From: Chitinophagaceae bacterium | GTDB taxonomy: Bacteria; Bacteroidota; Bacteroidia; Chitinophagales; Chitinophagaceae | Assembly: GCA_016720775.1 (NCBI GenBank) | Contig: JADKJX010000001.1 | Coordinates: forward strand, 1,534,501-1,598,500 | Direction: 5' to 3' | DNA length: 64,000 bases | Shown: positions 45,149-53,796 of the stretch, one piece after another | Layout of the letters: each line of letters begins with the position of its first letter | Numbering within the stretch: the first letter of the stretch is position 1 | Made by a program: the position numbers and the translations under genes | The notes under the pieces: model-generated | What the model saw: the letters and a program-made list of their open reading frames with translations, nothing else | Told to the model about the DNA's origin: nothing | Databases searched by the model: none

Positions 45149-46957
45149 TCAGACGAGTTTCCTGTCGGTAATTACCATTGCCCATTTTTCCAGCATATTC
45201 ACCAACTCGCCCAGCTGTACGGGTTTGCTTATGTAATCATCCATGCCTGCCTGCATACAGGCCATCCGGTCGCCATGCATCACGTTGGCAGTCATAGCAA
45301 TAATAGTGGGTTGTTTGTTGAGGCAAACCCGTATCATCTTTGTTGCTTCCAGTCCATCCATTCCAGGCATTTGAACATCCATTAATATGAGGTCGTATGC
45401 TGTTTTATCCACCATGTCCAGCACAATATGGCCGTCTCCGGCAATATCGGCCTCGTAGCCAAGTTTGCCTAATATCTTTATTGCCCATTTCTGGTTCACC
45501 AGGTTGTCTTCAGCAACTAATATCCTCAGCGGGTACCGCTTGGAAAAATCAGTGGATAATTTTTTTGCAGACATGTCAAGTACCTGCCCGTTCTTTTTTT
45601 GCCGCAGGTTGCTGAGGATATTATCAAACAGGGTATGTTGTTTTACCGGCTTGGTGAGTACAGTAATTTCTTTAGCGATATCTTCCTGTTCCCTATATTG
45701 ATCGTCATTTAATGGGTTCAATAATATTACCGGCAGTTGTGGGAACTCATCTTTTATGCATCCTGCCAAATGATAGCCATTCATTCCCGGCATGTTCATT
45801 TCGGTAATGACCAGGCTAAAAGATCGTTCGGCTAACAGTTGCAAAGCCCCCGGGCCATTTTCTGCCAGCACAGGCAATAACTTCCATTGTTGCAGCTGAT
45901 CTTTCAAAATGGCTGCAGCTGTTGTATTATTATTCACTATCAATACCGGCTTTCCTTCAAAATCCTTCAAACTGTACCCGGCGGTACCGGCAAGCATCGG
46001 AACTTTATTTAATGGTATGCTAAAGATAAAACTGCTGTTAACTTCACCTGTCATTCTTATCTGCCCACTCATTTCTTCTACCAGTTTTTTGCTTATAACA
46101 AGACCCAATGATTTTTCATCCTGTTCTTCTTCCGGGTTGTTGCCAGGCAATTCATTGCCTGCAAGCAGCATTGCAGCTGCTTCAGCAGAATTGGCTACCT
46201 GGTTTTCTCCTACTGCAAAGCCTAAGGTTGGAGGTACATCCATACTGTCGTGTTTTACTATATGCACAGCTATCACAACCTGTGGCGGTTTATTCTCCAT
46301 TGCTTTTTCTACGAGGTTTGTCAATACCTGTTTCAGGCGGTTATTGTCGGTGAGCACCTGCATAGGAACCTCTTCATCTATTTTATATAAAAGCTCTATG
46401 GTTTTTTTAGATGCTTTTACGGCAAATGTTTCTATTACTTCTTCCACACAGTTGCGCAGGTCTGTATTTTTATGTTGTGTTGCCGTGATCGCCTGGTCAA
46501 TTTTAGATTGATCGAGCGTATCATTTGCCATTACTTCATCAACTTTATTTAAAAGGATCCTTCCCGAACTGATCATGGTATCAAGGTAATCCCGTTGTTC
46601 AGGGTTCAGGTTTGTATCCTCCAGCAGTATGGCCATGCCTAAGATGCCATTCATGGGGGTACGTATTTCATGACTGAGTGAAGTGAGCAGTTTTTCCCTT
46701 GCGGCTGCAGATCGTTTTGCATCGGCCCTTGCTTTGGTCTCTTCCCGGCTGGCATAATCAAGGTGTTGCTGCATGGCATCTATCTGCTGCGCCATTGCCG
46801 TTATTTTATTATGGTAACTGTTGGCGTTTGATCTGTAAAAACCGAACAGTATAAAAGCCATTGCCACAAGTACCGAAAAAAAAATGATGGCATTAAAGGT
46901 GGATAATACAAAAAGCGGTATGTGCCCGGGTAAAAAAAAGTTTTCAGCTATTTCCAT
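45149..46957 (-). CDS. Degenerate hybrid histidine kinase (pseudokinase) with two receiver domains
   Basis: 602 residues: one N-terminal membrane segment, coiled coil, dimerisation domain with intact His96 in SLSHEIRTPMNG, an ATPase-like domain, REC1 (about 336-452) and REC2 (about 477-595). The ATPase part has lost its motifs: the N box is NLVEKAMEN, no DxGxG G1 box is present (GFAVGENQVANSAEA), and the G2 box is DEKSLGL. In REC1 the acceptor Asp is replaced by Glu386 (ITEMNMPGMNG) and the acidic pair by Asn (VNNN). REC2 is intact (AEDN, Asp527 in LMDVQMPGMDG). The paralogue at 48612 keeps all motifs. Probably receives phosphate from a partner or scaffolds it. Confidence 0.85.
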   Translation of the reverse strand: MEIAENFFLPGHIPLFVLSTFNAIIFFSVLVAMAFILFGFYRSNANSYHNKITAMAQQIDAMQQHLDYASREETKARADAKRSAAAREKLLTSLSHEIRTPMNGILGMAILLEDTNLNPEQRDYLDTMISSGRILLNKVDEVMANDTLDQSKIDQAITATQHKNTDLRNCVEEVIETFAVKASKKTIELLYKIDEEVPMQVLTDNNRLKQVLTNLVEKAMENKPPQVVIAVHIVKHDSMDVPPTLGFAVGENQVANSAEAAAMLLAGNELPGNNPEEEQDEKSLGLVISKKLVEEMSGQIRMTGEVNSSFIFSIPLNKVPMLAGTAGYSLKDFEGKPVLIVNNNTTAAAILKDQLQQWKLLPVLAENGPGALQLLAERSFSLVITEMNMPGMNGYHLAGCIKDEFPQLPVILLNPLNDDQYREQEDIAKEITVLTKPVKQHTLFDNILSNLRQKKNGQVLDMSAKKLSTDFSKRYPLRILVAEDNLVNQKWAIKILGKLGYEADIAGDGHIVLDMVDKTAYDLILMDVQMPGMDGLEATKMIRVCLNKQPTIIAMTANVMHGDRMACMQAGMDDYISKPVQLGELVNMLEKWAMVITDRKLV

Positions 46958-47003
46958 ACTAGAAGTTATTTTTTCATTTTTTTAATGTTGGCCTGGCAGA
47001 ATG

Positions 47004-47552
47004 TTACAGCTGCTCTTCGGTATAAATTACCGGTGCTTCCGTTAATTTTTTTATGGTACTGATATCTTTCAGGTGATGGTTCCAGTGAAAAAGCAAATTG
47101 TCAATAGGCTGCCACATCATCACCCAGCTGAAAATGTCGATGCCGGTAAGTATGGCCGATTCGATGCTGCCATTTTCTTTTATGATCAGCGGGATAAGTA
47201 TATGTGATAATAGTATAATAGCGAGCCCGATAAAAAGTACAATGTAGTTGCGGCGTTTGAACCGCTCAAATTCACCCTGCTTGGCCAGCATTATATTTGC
47301 AAAGTGCCGCTTAATGGCATACATAAGCGGCTCGGTATATTGTTTATCACTTTCTGTTTTGCAGGTGACCTTATACTCAATAACAGTGAGCCGCCTGGCG
47401 GGTGCCTTAATGCGGTTTATGTATTCTTCAAACTCATGGCTAAGTTGTCTTTTGTAAAAAGGGGAAGGGTCATTCCTGTTAAAATGTTCTTCAATTGCCT
47501 CTGGGTTTACAACCAGGAAAATATCGATCTTTTCAGGTAGTATGGATTTCAT
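47004..47552 (-). CDS. Membrane protein of unknown function
   Basis: 182 residues: an N-terminal cytoplasmic part (ILPEKIDIFLVVNPEAIEEH, EFEEYINRIKAPARRLTVIE) and two membrane segments (about 104-122, YIVLFIGLAIILLSHILIPL, and about 132-152, AILTGIDIFSWVMMW), then a conserved-looking QPIDNLLFHWNHHLKDIS tail. I do not recognise the family. It lies 46 bases upstream of the degenerate kinase on the same strand and may be co-transcribed with it. Confidence 0.65.
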   Translation of the reverse strand: MKSILPEKIDIFLVVNPEAIEEHFNRNDPSPFYKRQLSHEFEEYINRIKAPARRLTVIEYKVTCKTESDKQYTEPLMYAIKRHFANIMLAKQGEFERFKRRNYIVLFIGLAIILLSHILIPLIIKENGSIESAILTGIDIFSWVMMWQPIDNLLFHWNHHLKDISTIKKLTEAPVIYTEEQL

Positions 47553-47805
47553 TGGATAATATGTTGCAGCGCCTGGTGAATCTTGCTATGTTCTGCTGAA
47601 TTTATCAACCGTGTTTATAGTACTCCGGGCGCATGATAGTACAACTGAAAATGATTGCAGGTATTGTACATGATGCTGTAAATTCCCACACGGTTCAGAT
47701 TAATAGAAACATTTCTACAATATTTTGGTAATTATTTTTATACTAATAAGGAATAAAAGGAGTTTCTATACGATGCTCATAATATCCTTAAGAAAAAAAC
47801 CAACA
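47553..47805. other. Divergent intergenic region
   Basis: Separates the minus-strand membrane gene from the plus-strand small ORF and thioredoxin gene. A+T-rich, with no repeat or RNA that I can identify; presumably holds both promoters. Confidence 0.5.
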
Positions 47806-47970
47806 ATGCCAATAGCTCCTGCTGCTTCCATTCGATCTGCATCTGCAACCTTTTGTAAAAACACCGCAGAAAAACTGTTGCTTCCATTTTTTGCATTACA
47901 AATTATTTTGGGTACCTGTTTTCTTATTTCTTATTCCGGGATCGGGAAGATGATCTTTAAGGGATCCTGA
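47806..47970 (+). CDS. Possible small membrane protein (54 aa)
   Basis: From ATG 47806: MPIAPAASIRSASATFC, then one membrane segment LPFFALQIILGTCFLISY and a short basic end. It ends 10 bases before the thioredoxin-like gene, suggesting co-transcription. No known relatives come to mind, so it may also be non-coding. Confidence 0.4.
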   Translation: MPIAPAASIRSASATFCKNTAEKLLLPFFALQIILGTCFLISYSGIGKMIFKGS

Positions 47971-47980
47971 AATTCAATCA

Positions 47981-48580
47981 ATGAAAAAAACACTAGCCAT
48001 ATCAGTATTATTAGTAACGTTTGCCTGCATATTCAGCCTGTTCTGGTACAGCGAATGGCGTTACAGTTTACCAACACCCATACCAGCGCAATACCATGCA
48101 GTTAATATGGGAGCGCATATTGATATTACCGCTGCATTCAGGTCTAAGGGCAACAAACCCGTGTTCTTGCATTTCTTCAATCCCGATTGTCCCTGCTCCC
48201 GGTTCAACATACCGCATTTTAAAGGCCTGGCAAAAACTTATGGGGAGAAAATAGATTTTGCGGTAGTGGTGATGACAAAGGATAAAAATTATACGGAGTC
48301 AACTATCCGGGAAAAATACGGACTTACGGTACCTGTTTTATTTGATACATCTCTCGCCCGGACCTGTGGTGTATATTCTACCCCCCAGGCGGTATTGCTT
48401 TCTGCCGGTAAGGAACTCTATTACCGGGGAAATTATAACCGAAGCCGGTATTGTACCGATAAAAAAAGTAACTACGCTCAAACAGCAATAGATTCTTTAT
48501 TAGCCAGCAGACCGGAGCCTTTCTTTAACAAGTATGCACTTACAGCTTATGGCTGTTCACTGCCGGGCTGTAAAAAATAA
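47981..48580 (+). CDS. Membrane-anchored thioredoxin-like protein (CPCS motif)
   Basis: 199 residues with an N-terminal membrane segment, a thioredoxin fold with HFFNPDCPCSRFNIPHF (CPCS in place of CGPC) and the cis-Pro loop VYSTPQAVLL. The strand pattern and YGLTVPVLFDTSLARTCGVY fit AhpC/TlpA-type folds (DUF6436-like). Periplasmic redox or metal-handling role is likely but unproven. The C-terminal AYGCSLPGCKK adds two more Cys. Lies 31 bases before the intact hybrid kinase. Confidence 0.8.
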   Translation: MKKTLAISVLLVTFACIFSLFWYSEWRYSLPTPIPAQYHAVNMGAHIDITAAFRSKGNKPVFLHFFNPDCPCSRFNIPHFKGLAKTYGEKIDFAVVVMTKDKNYTESTIREKYGLTVPVLFDTSLARTCGVYSTPQAVLLSAGKELYYRGNYNRSRYCTDKKSNYAQTAIDSLLASRPEPFFNKYALTAYGCSLPGCKK

Positions 48581-48611
48581 AACCAATAAATCCTAAAAAC
48601 CAAGAATAAAA

Positions 48612-50867
48612 ATGGACGTTACAAAATTTGAAAAGCCGAAAGTTGCAGTTTCATTTGCGCAACAGGTGAAGGAACGATCAGATAAGCTGATGAATTATTT
48701 CCTTATTTGTTTTTTTATCTGCGGTTTAGTGCTGGCACCTTTCTATGATACCTGGCTGATTGCTTTTGGCGTAGGCGGACTTAATCTTTTTGCCTACTAC
48801 TTTACTAAAATAGCCATGCCGGATTCAAATTTATACCAGTATGTTTTAAGCCTGGTATTGGGTGTTTTTATGGCCCAGGGTATTTACCAGATGCATGGTC
48901 TTTTTGAGATGCATTTTGCTGCATTTATTGCCAGTACGATACTCATCACCTACCAAAACTGGAAACTGCAGATCCCGTTGGTGCTCTTTGTGCTGATTCA
49001 TCATGCCGGGTTGGCTTACCTGCAAAACTCGGGAGTAAAGGGAGTTTATTTTTCCCAGCTTGATACCATTGAACTAAGTGCTTTTATCATACATATTGTA
49101 CTGGCCGGATTGATATTCTTTACCTGTGGATTATGGGCCTACCTGTTAAAAAAATACAGTAAGATACAAATAGAGCAAACCCGTGAAGTGGGCAGGCTGG
49201 AACGGGAGTCGCAAATTCATAAAGAAAGGATATTGAATGAAGAGGCGCTGAAAGTGGCCTACCAGAAAGCAGAACAGGCACGCCATGAGGCAGATGAGGC
49301 CAATAAGGCAAAAAGTGTTTTTCTTGCCACCATGAGCCACGAGATACGAACACCCATGAACGGGGTAATTGGTATGGCATCACTTTTAAACGAAACACAA
49401 CTTACACCCGAACAGCGGGAATATGCAAAAACGATCACTACCTGCGGAGAGTCTTTGCTTACAGTGATCAACGATATCCTTGATTTTTCCAAGATCGAAT
49501 CCGGTAATATGGAACTGGAGCAAAGAGATTTTGATCTGCGTACCTGTATAGAAGATGTGCTGGATGTATTTGCAGGCAGGGCAGGTAAACTCGGCCTTGA
49601 CCTGGTTTACGAAATTGATTACAATGTACCTGCACAGATTATTGGAGACAGCTTAAGACTGCGCCAGATACTTGTGAACCTGGTGAGTAACGCCATTAAG
49701 TTTACCGAACAGGGAGAAATATTTGTTGGTGTTCATTTAAATGATGTAAAAAGAGACGGGCAGATTGAACTGCAGTTTGAAATCCGGGACACCGGTATTG
49801 GCATCCCGGCCGATAAAATCGAAAGATTGTTCAAGGCATTCTCACAGGTAGATTCGTCTACCAGCCGTAAATACGGCGGCACCGGGCTGGGCCTTATTAT
49901 TTGCGAAAAACTGATCGGCCTTATGGGCGGACACATCGACGTAAAAAGTATAGAGAATGAGGGTACCACATTTACTTTTACGATGCAGTCATCTGCGAGT
50001 TCACAATCGTTGCGTACCTATGTCACCAATCACATAGCAGGTATGGAAGGAAAGCAGGTATTGGTGGTTGATGATAATTTAACCAACCGCTGTATCCTTA
50101 AAAATCAACTGGAGATGTGGAAACTGGTACCAACACTTGCCAGCAGTGGTGCAGAAGCATTGGAAATAATGAATAAAGGAATGCAGCTTGATCTGTTGCT
50201 CACCGATATGCAGATGCCCGATATGGATGGATGCCAGCTGGCACAACATGTACAAAAACTTTACCCGGAACTGCCCATCATCCTGCTTAGTTCGGTAGGC
50301 GATGAGCGGAATAAGGAATATGAAGGCCTGTTCAAATCAGTATTGACAAAGCCCATTAAACAGGAGATGCTTTGTAAACTTATCATTAATGAATTGCGGG
50401 GCAGATCAAAGCCGTTGACAGATATGATGCCTGCCAAACAAAAACTGTCAAGTGATTTCGCAAAAGAGCATCCATTAAAAATACTGGTGGCCGAAGACAA
50501 CCTGGTAAATCAGAAATTGGCACTTAAAATATTAAGTAAACTGGGCTTTGAAGCTGCACTGGCAGAAAATGGAAATGTGGCTGTTGAAATGTCTAACCGG
50601 GAGCTGTACGATATCATATTGATGGATGTGCAAATGCCGGAGATAGATGGATTGGAAGCTACCCGTATCATACGCCAGGGTATGGAAATACAACCCACTA
50701 TTATTGCTATGACGGCCAATGCCATGAAGGAGGACAGGGATCAATGCCTGAAAGCCGGGATGGATGATTTTTTAAGTAAACCGGTAAAGCTGGAAGAACT
50801 GGTGAACATGCTTGCCAAATGGTCGATTATTGGAAAGGATAGAAATATGAGTGGAAAACGGGCCTGA
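48612..50867 (+). CDS. Hybrid sensor histidine kinase with two receiver domains
   Basis: 751 residues: a membrane sensor of about five helices (30-180; MHGLFEMHFAAF and HH motifs as in some chemoreceptor sensor domains), coiled coil, DHp with His243 (ATMSHEIRTPMNG), a full ATPase domain (N box NLVSNAIKFT, G1 DTGIGIP, G2 GGTGLGL), REC1 with Asp532 (LTDMQMPDMDG) and REC2 with Asp672 (LMDVQMPEIDG). Phosphate would pass from His to a receiver Asp and on to an HPt protein. That HPt protein is the next gene. Stimulus unknown. Confidence 0.93.
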   Translation: MDVTKFEKPKVAVSFAQQVKERSDKLMNYFLICFFICGLVLAPFYDTWLIAFGVGGLNLFAYYFTKIAMPDSNLYQYVLSLVLGVFMAQGIYQMHGLFEMHFAAFIASTILITYQNWKLQIPLVLFVLIHHAGLAYLQNSGVKGVYFSQLDTIELSAFIIHIVLAGLIFFTCGLWAYLLKKYSKIQIEQTREVGRLERESQIHKERILNEEALKVAYQKAEQARHEADEANKAKSVFLATMSHEIRTPMNGVIGMASLLNETQLTPEQREYAKTITTCGESLLTVINDILDFSKIESGNMELEQRDFDLRTCIEDVLDVFAGRAGKLGLDLVYEIDYNVPAQIIGDSLRLRQILVNLVSNAIKFTEQGEIFVGVHLNDVKRDGQIELQFEIRDTGIGIPADKIERLFKAFSQVDSSTSRKYGGTGLGLIICEKLIGLMGGHIDVKSIENEGTTFTFTMQSSASSQSLRTYVTNHIAGMEGKQVLVVDDNLTNRCILKNQLEMWKLVPTLASSGAEALEIMNKGMQLDLLLTDMQMPDMDGCQLAQHVQKLYPELPIILLSSVGDERNKEYEGLFKSVLTKPIKQEMLCKLIINELRGRSKPLTDMMPAKQKLSSDFAKEHPLKILVAEDNLVNQKLALKILSKLGFEAALAENGNVAVEMSNRELYDIILMDVQMPEIDGLEATRIIRQGMEIQPTIIAMTANAMKEDRDQCLKAGMDDFLSKPVKLEELVNMLAKWSIIGKDRNMSGKRA

Positions 50868-50896
50868 TAAAATTGTATGACCCTAAAATATATACT

Positions 50897-51283
50897 ATGC
50901 AAAATTTAAAAATGCGTTCAGCAGCTACAGCAGGTTTATATGATCTGACTATGCTGGAAGAAATGGATGATCATGAATACGTACTGGAAGTACTTGCTGC
51001 CCTGTTGCATGAAATGCCGGGTGACTTTGAAGAAATGCAGCTTGCATTACTGGCAGGCAATACTGATATTGTTTGTAAAAAGGCACACAAGCTTAAGAGC
51101 AGCGCAGGTGTAATACAGGCAGAAAAATTAACCATGCTCCTGGGCGATATTGAAGCCATTGGTAAAAAAAGAGGGATCTGTGATGAACTGATCAGCCTGG
51201 TTGAAAATGCCGCCCGGGAAAGCAACCATATTGAAAAGTCATTGAAGATCTATATGGAAGGGCTGAATAAGAAAATTGCTTAA
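50897..51283 (+). CDS. HPt phosphotransfer protein
   Basis: 128 residues from ATG at 50897, 29 bases after the kinase stop; an upstream TTG at 50873 is also in frame. The HPt bundle has acceptor His64 in KKAHKLKSSAGVIQAEKL, preceded by LAALLHEMPGDFEEMQLALL. It would relay phosphate between the hybrid kinase receiver and a response regulator that is not in the window. It may also serve REC2 of the degenerate kinase. Confidence 0.9.
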   Translation: MQNLKMRSAATAGLYDLTMLEEMDDHEYVLEVLAALLHEMPGDFEEMQLALLAGNTDIVCKKAHKLKSSAGVIQAEKLTMLLGDIEAIGKKRGICDELISLVENAARESNHIEKSLKIYMEGLNKKIA

Positions 51284-51305
51284 AGTCGTGGTACTTTAAA
51301 TACTA

Positions 51306-51331
51306 AAGGGCCTTACGAAAGTGGGGCCCTT
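51306..51331 (+). terminator. Hairpin after the HPt gene, without T-run
   Basis: AAGGGCC / GGCCCTT around a 12-base loop, 22 bases after the stop. No T-run follows, so its role as terminator is doubtful. Confidence 0.35.
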
Positions 51332-51354
51332 GCCAATTGGTGAAGACAGCTAAT

Positions 51355-51384
51355 AATAAAAAGCCTCACATTTCTGTGAGGCTT
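51355..51384 (-). terminator. Terminator of the tRNA-Val gene
   Basis: Stem AAGCCTCACA / TGTGAGGCTT with loop TTTC; on the minus strand it is followed by TTTTTATTATT. Lies just after the 3' end of the tRNA. Confidence 0.8.
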
Positions 51385-51387
51385 GAG

Positions 51388-51462
51388 TGGGAGTTGACGG
51401 GGTCGAACCGCCGACCCTCTGCTTGTAAGGCAGATGCTCTAAACCAACTGAGCTAAACTCCC
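51388..51462 (-). tRNA. tRNA-Val (anticodon TAC)
   Basis: 75-base cloverleaf. Acceptor arms GGGAGTT / AACTCCC, D arm GCTC...GAGC, anticodon stem TCTGC / GCAGA with loop CTTACAA, T arm with GGTTCGACCC-type loop (GCGGTTCGACCCC). Discriminator A; CCA is not encoded. Convergent with the HPt gene. Confidence 0.97.
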
Positions 51463-51546
51463 TTTTTCCTTCAACAATAGATGCTCAGGATTTTCGGATG
51501 GCAAAGATAAGGGTTAAATTTTTCCGGCAAAATTTTTTACTGAAAA

Positions 51547-51861
51547 TCAGTTCAACTGCACTGCCGGCAGGCGATAAGATTGCCCATCATACACAAATAA
51601 TTCATCAATCTCCACGGTCCAGTATTTATACAGGGGCGATTTACTCAGGTAATGTTCCACCTCTTCTTTGTTCGGGGCATTGAAGACCATCCAGCTTCGC
51701 TGGGTTTCCCTACTTACGGTGTAATAATCGATGATATTCTTTTCTATGAGGCTGTTGATGTAAACACGGTGCGGCGGCACAAAACTCATGAACTCATCAT
51801 CCATTTCAAACTGTACAGTTACCTGGTATTTATTCAGCTGTTGATCATTTATATTTTCCAT
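51547..51861 (-). CDS. Small dimeric alpha/beta-barrel protein (muconolactone isomerase/YciI-like)
   Basis: 104 residues from ATG 51861 (MENINDQQLNKYQVTVQFE), overlapping the end of mtaB by 13 bases. Ferredoxin-like pattern: KYQVTVQFEM, VYINSLIEKNIIDYYTVS, QRSWMVFNAPNKEEVEHYL, SPLYKYWTVEIDELF. The SPLYKYW segment resembles the PLFPY end of muconolactone isomerase-like proteins. Enzymatic role unknown. A start seven codons upstream is also possible. Confidence 0.65.
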   Translation of the reverse strand: MENINDQQLNKYQVTVQFEMDDEFMSFVPPHRVYINSLIEKNIIDYYTVSRETQRSWMVFNAPNKEEVEHYLSKSPLYKYWTVEIDELFVYDGQSYRLPAVQLN

Positions 51862-53132
51862 TCTGCTATTTTGTTTTGCCATTCGGGCTTGTACGGAATT
51901 GTTATTTTAATATAATTGTCGGTATAACCTTCCATCATACCGTTCTTACTGTTCATTTCAAACAGCACTTTTCTTGTTTTACCAATGTGCTGACTGGTGA
52001 AATGCTGCATTTTCCGGTAACTCAGGTTACGCAGCATCTTATTCCGTTCATTCCTTACATGAACCGGAACAACCGGCTTCATACCTGCAGCAAGTGTATT
52101 CGTTCTTTCAGAATAAGTAAATACATGCAGGTAAGACAGATCCAGTTGATGAAGAAAGTCAAATGTTTCCATAAAGTCGGCATCTGTTTCACCCGGGAAA
52201 CCAACGATCACATCGGCGCCAATGCAGCAATGCGGCATTACGGTTTTAATAAGGCCGATCCGTTCAGCATACAATTCTCTTTTATACCGCCGCCGCATCA
52301 GGCTCAATATCCTGTTACTTCCGCTTTGCAGGGGAATATGAAAATGCGGCATGAACTTCCTGCTGTTGCTTACAAATTCGATTATGTCGTTGCTTAACAG
52401 GTTGGGTTCAATAGATGAAATACGGAATCGTTCAATGCCTTCAATTTTATCAAGATCCTTAATTAAAGAATAAAAATTTTCTTTGCCATGGGCCTGCCCT
52501 GGATCCCCCCTTTGGGGGGTGGGGGGGCGGTAGTCACCCAGGTTAATTCCGGTCAACACAATTTCTTTCACACCTTGTTCAGCAATTTGCTGAACGTTGG
52601 TTATAACATTATCGATGCTGTCACTTCTGCTTTTACCTCTTGCAAGCGGAATGGTACAGAAGGAACAATTATAATCACAGCCATCCTGTACTTTTAAAAA
52701 TACCCGGGTGCGGTCGTTGATAGAATGTGATGCAGTGAATTCGTTCACGTCTTCAATATCGCAACTGCAGATCTTAGTGCTGTCGCCTTTGCTGATCTCT
52801 TTCAGGTGTTGGGCAATGTTGAATTTTTCTGCAGCACCCAATACCAGGTCAACGCCGGGGATAGCGGCGATCTCTTTTGGTTTTAACTGTGCATAGCATC
52901 CCGTAATAACCACCATGGCTTCGGGTGCCTTGCGTTGAATACGACGAACCAGCATCCGGCATTCCTTATCTGCATTATCCGTTACCGAACAGGTGTTGAT
53001 CACATACACATCTGCCACTTCATCAAAGCTTCTCTTCTCAAAACCATCATTCTCCAGCAACCTGCCAATGGTGGAGGTTTCGGAGAAATTAAGCTTGCAG
53101 CCCAATGTATGTAGTGCAACGGTCTTGTTCAT
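51849..53132 (-). CDS. mtaB: tRNA t6A37 methylthiotransferase MtaB, with a repeat-coded insert
   Basis: 427 residues from ATG 53132 (three codons inside the longest frame). N-terminal cluster Cys12, Cys48 and Cys79 (TLGCKLN, NTCSVTD, TGCYAQ), radical-SAM cluster Cys152, Cys156, Cys159 (DGCDYNCSFCTIP), GINLGDY, SSIEPNLL, HIPLQSGS, VGFPGETD. Adds a methylthio group to t6A37 in tRNA. Residues 202-217 (RPPTPQRGDPGQAHGK) are coded by a G-rich repeat at 52505-52530 inserted in frame after NLGDY; this site is normally a short loop. Overlaps the next small gene. Confidence 0.93.
   Translation of the reverse strand: MNKTVALHTLGCKLNFSETSTIGRLLENDGFEKRSFDEVADVYVINTCSVTDNADKECRMLVRRIQRKAPEAMVVITGCYAQLKPKEIAAIPGVDLVLGAAEKFNIAQHLKEISKGDSTKICSCDIEDVNEFTASHSINDRTRVFLKVQDGCDYNCSFCTIPLARGKSRSDSIDNVITNVQQIAEQGVKEIVLTGINLGDYRPPTPQRGDPGQAHGKENFYSLIKDLDKIEGIERFRISSIEPNLLSNDIIEFVSNSRKFMPHFHIPLQSGSNRILSLMRRRYKRELYAERIGLIKTVMPHCCIGADVIVGFPGETDADFMETFDFLHQLDLSYLHVFTYSERTNTLAAGMKPVVPVHVRNERNKMLRNLSYRKMQHFTSQHIGKTRKVLFEMNSKNGMMEGYTDNYIKITIPYKPEWQNKIAEWKI
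52505..52530. repeat. CCCCCCTTTGGGGGGTGGGG repeat inside mtaB
   Basis: Copy of the G-rich family (consensus near CCCCTTCAGGGGATGGGGGC), translated in frame in MtaB. Same sense on the plus strand as the copies at 56318 and 61197. Confidence 0.85.
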
Positions 53133-53155
53133 TGGTGGCAAAATTAACGAAAATG

Positions 53156-53242
53156 AAATAGAAACACGGATGACACGGATGGATGGGGATTATCGCTGAT
53201 CAGAACCGCTTAAATCCGTCTCATCCGTCTCATCAGCGTTTC
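53156..53242. repeat. ACACGGATGACACGGATG inverted repeat
   Basis: GAAACACGGATGACACGGATG (53161-53181) faces AAATCCGTCTCATCCGTCTC and ATCAGCGTTTCT (to 53242). Fills the space between the divergent mtaB and DUF4258 genes. Another dispersed-palindrome family. Confidence 0.8.
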
Positions 53243-53265
53243 TATCAATTAAAGTAACTTGCAGC

Positions 53266-53718
53266 ATGCTTAAAAAATATCTTCCATATATATTATTGGT
53301 AGCCGCAGCATTGTTATTATTTTTTATCAAGAAAAAACAACGGGGGCATGAACCGGTAAAGCCAGCAACGGAACAAACCGACACCCATATAACTGTGCCG
53401 GCCGTAGTACCGGGTGAAGAAAAACAGGAAGCGATTGAGGGATTCAACCGGAATACTACCAATCTTATTTTCAGCAAACACGCCAGGTGCCGGATGGAAT
53501 GCAGGAATATTGATGAGAGTGAGGTGAGGGAAATTCTCCTTAAAGGAAGGGTCAATCCCAAAAAGATACAGCGTGATAAACGGGGCATGACCTACCCGGT
53601 GGAAGGTATTACACACGATAACCAGCATGTGCGGATCGTTTTTGCTCCAAAAGATGATGGCCTGGTGGTGGTGACGGTGATTGACCTCGACACGGATTGG
53701 TCATGCGATTGTAAATAG
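53266..53718 (+). CDS. Membrane-anchored DUF4258 protein
   Basis: 150 residues: a membrane anchor (YLPYILLVAAALLLFFI), a polar linker, and a DUF4258 domain (FSKHARCRMECRNIDESEVR, EILLKGRVNPKKI, HVRIVFAPKDDGLVVVTVID). The domain resembles BrnT-like toxins and other small RNase-fold proteins, but no function is known for this anchored form. No antitoxin-like gene is adjacent. Confidence 0.8.
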   Translation: MLKKYLPYILLVAAALLLFFIKKKQRGHEPVKPATEQTDTHITVPAVVPGEEKQEAIEGFNRNTTNLIFSKHARCRMECRNIDESEVREILLKGRVNPKKIQRDKRGMTYPVEGITHDNQHVRIVFAPKDDGLVVVTVIDLDTDWSCDCK

Positions 53719-53762
53719 ATTCCCGTTCATAAATCTTCATTTTTCTTAACAATAAAAACCTG

Positions 53763-53770
53763 TAAGTTTG
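53763..53770 (+). promoter_or_regulatory. Candidate -7 box TAAGTTTG of the GH3 gene
   Basis: Exact TAnnTTTG match 26 bases before the GH3 start. No clear TTG at the -33 position. Confidence 0.4.
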
Positions 53771-53796
53771 TTACCGAAAGGTTTGAAAGAACAGTA

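Noticed and set aside
45149..51283. Recent tandem duplication of the two hybrid kinases
   Set aside because: They are on opposite strands, and sensor and ATPase domains differ strongly, so any duplication is old.
53190..53588. 132-residue minus-strand frame
   Set aside because: Lies opposite the DUF4258 gene, which has clear family motifs; the minus frame is its shadow.
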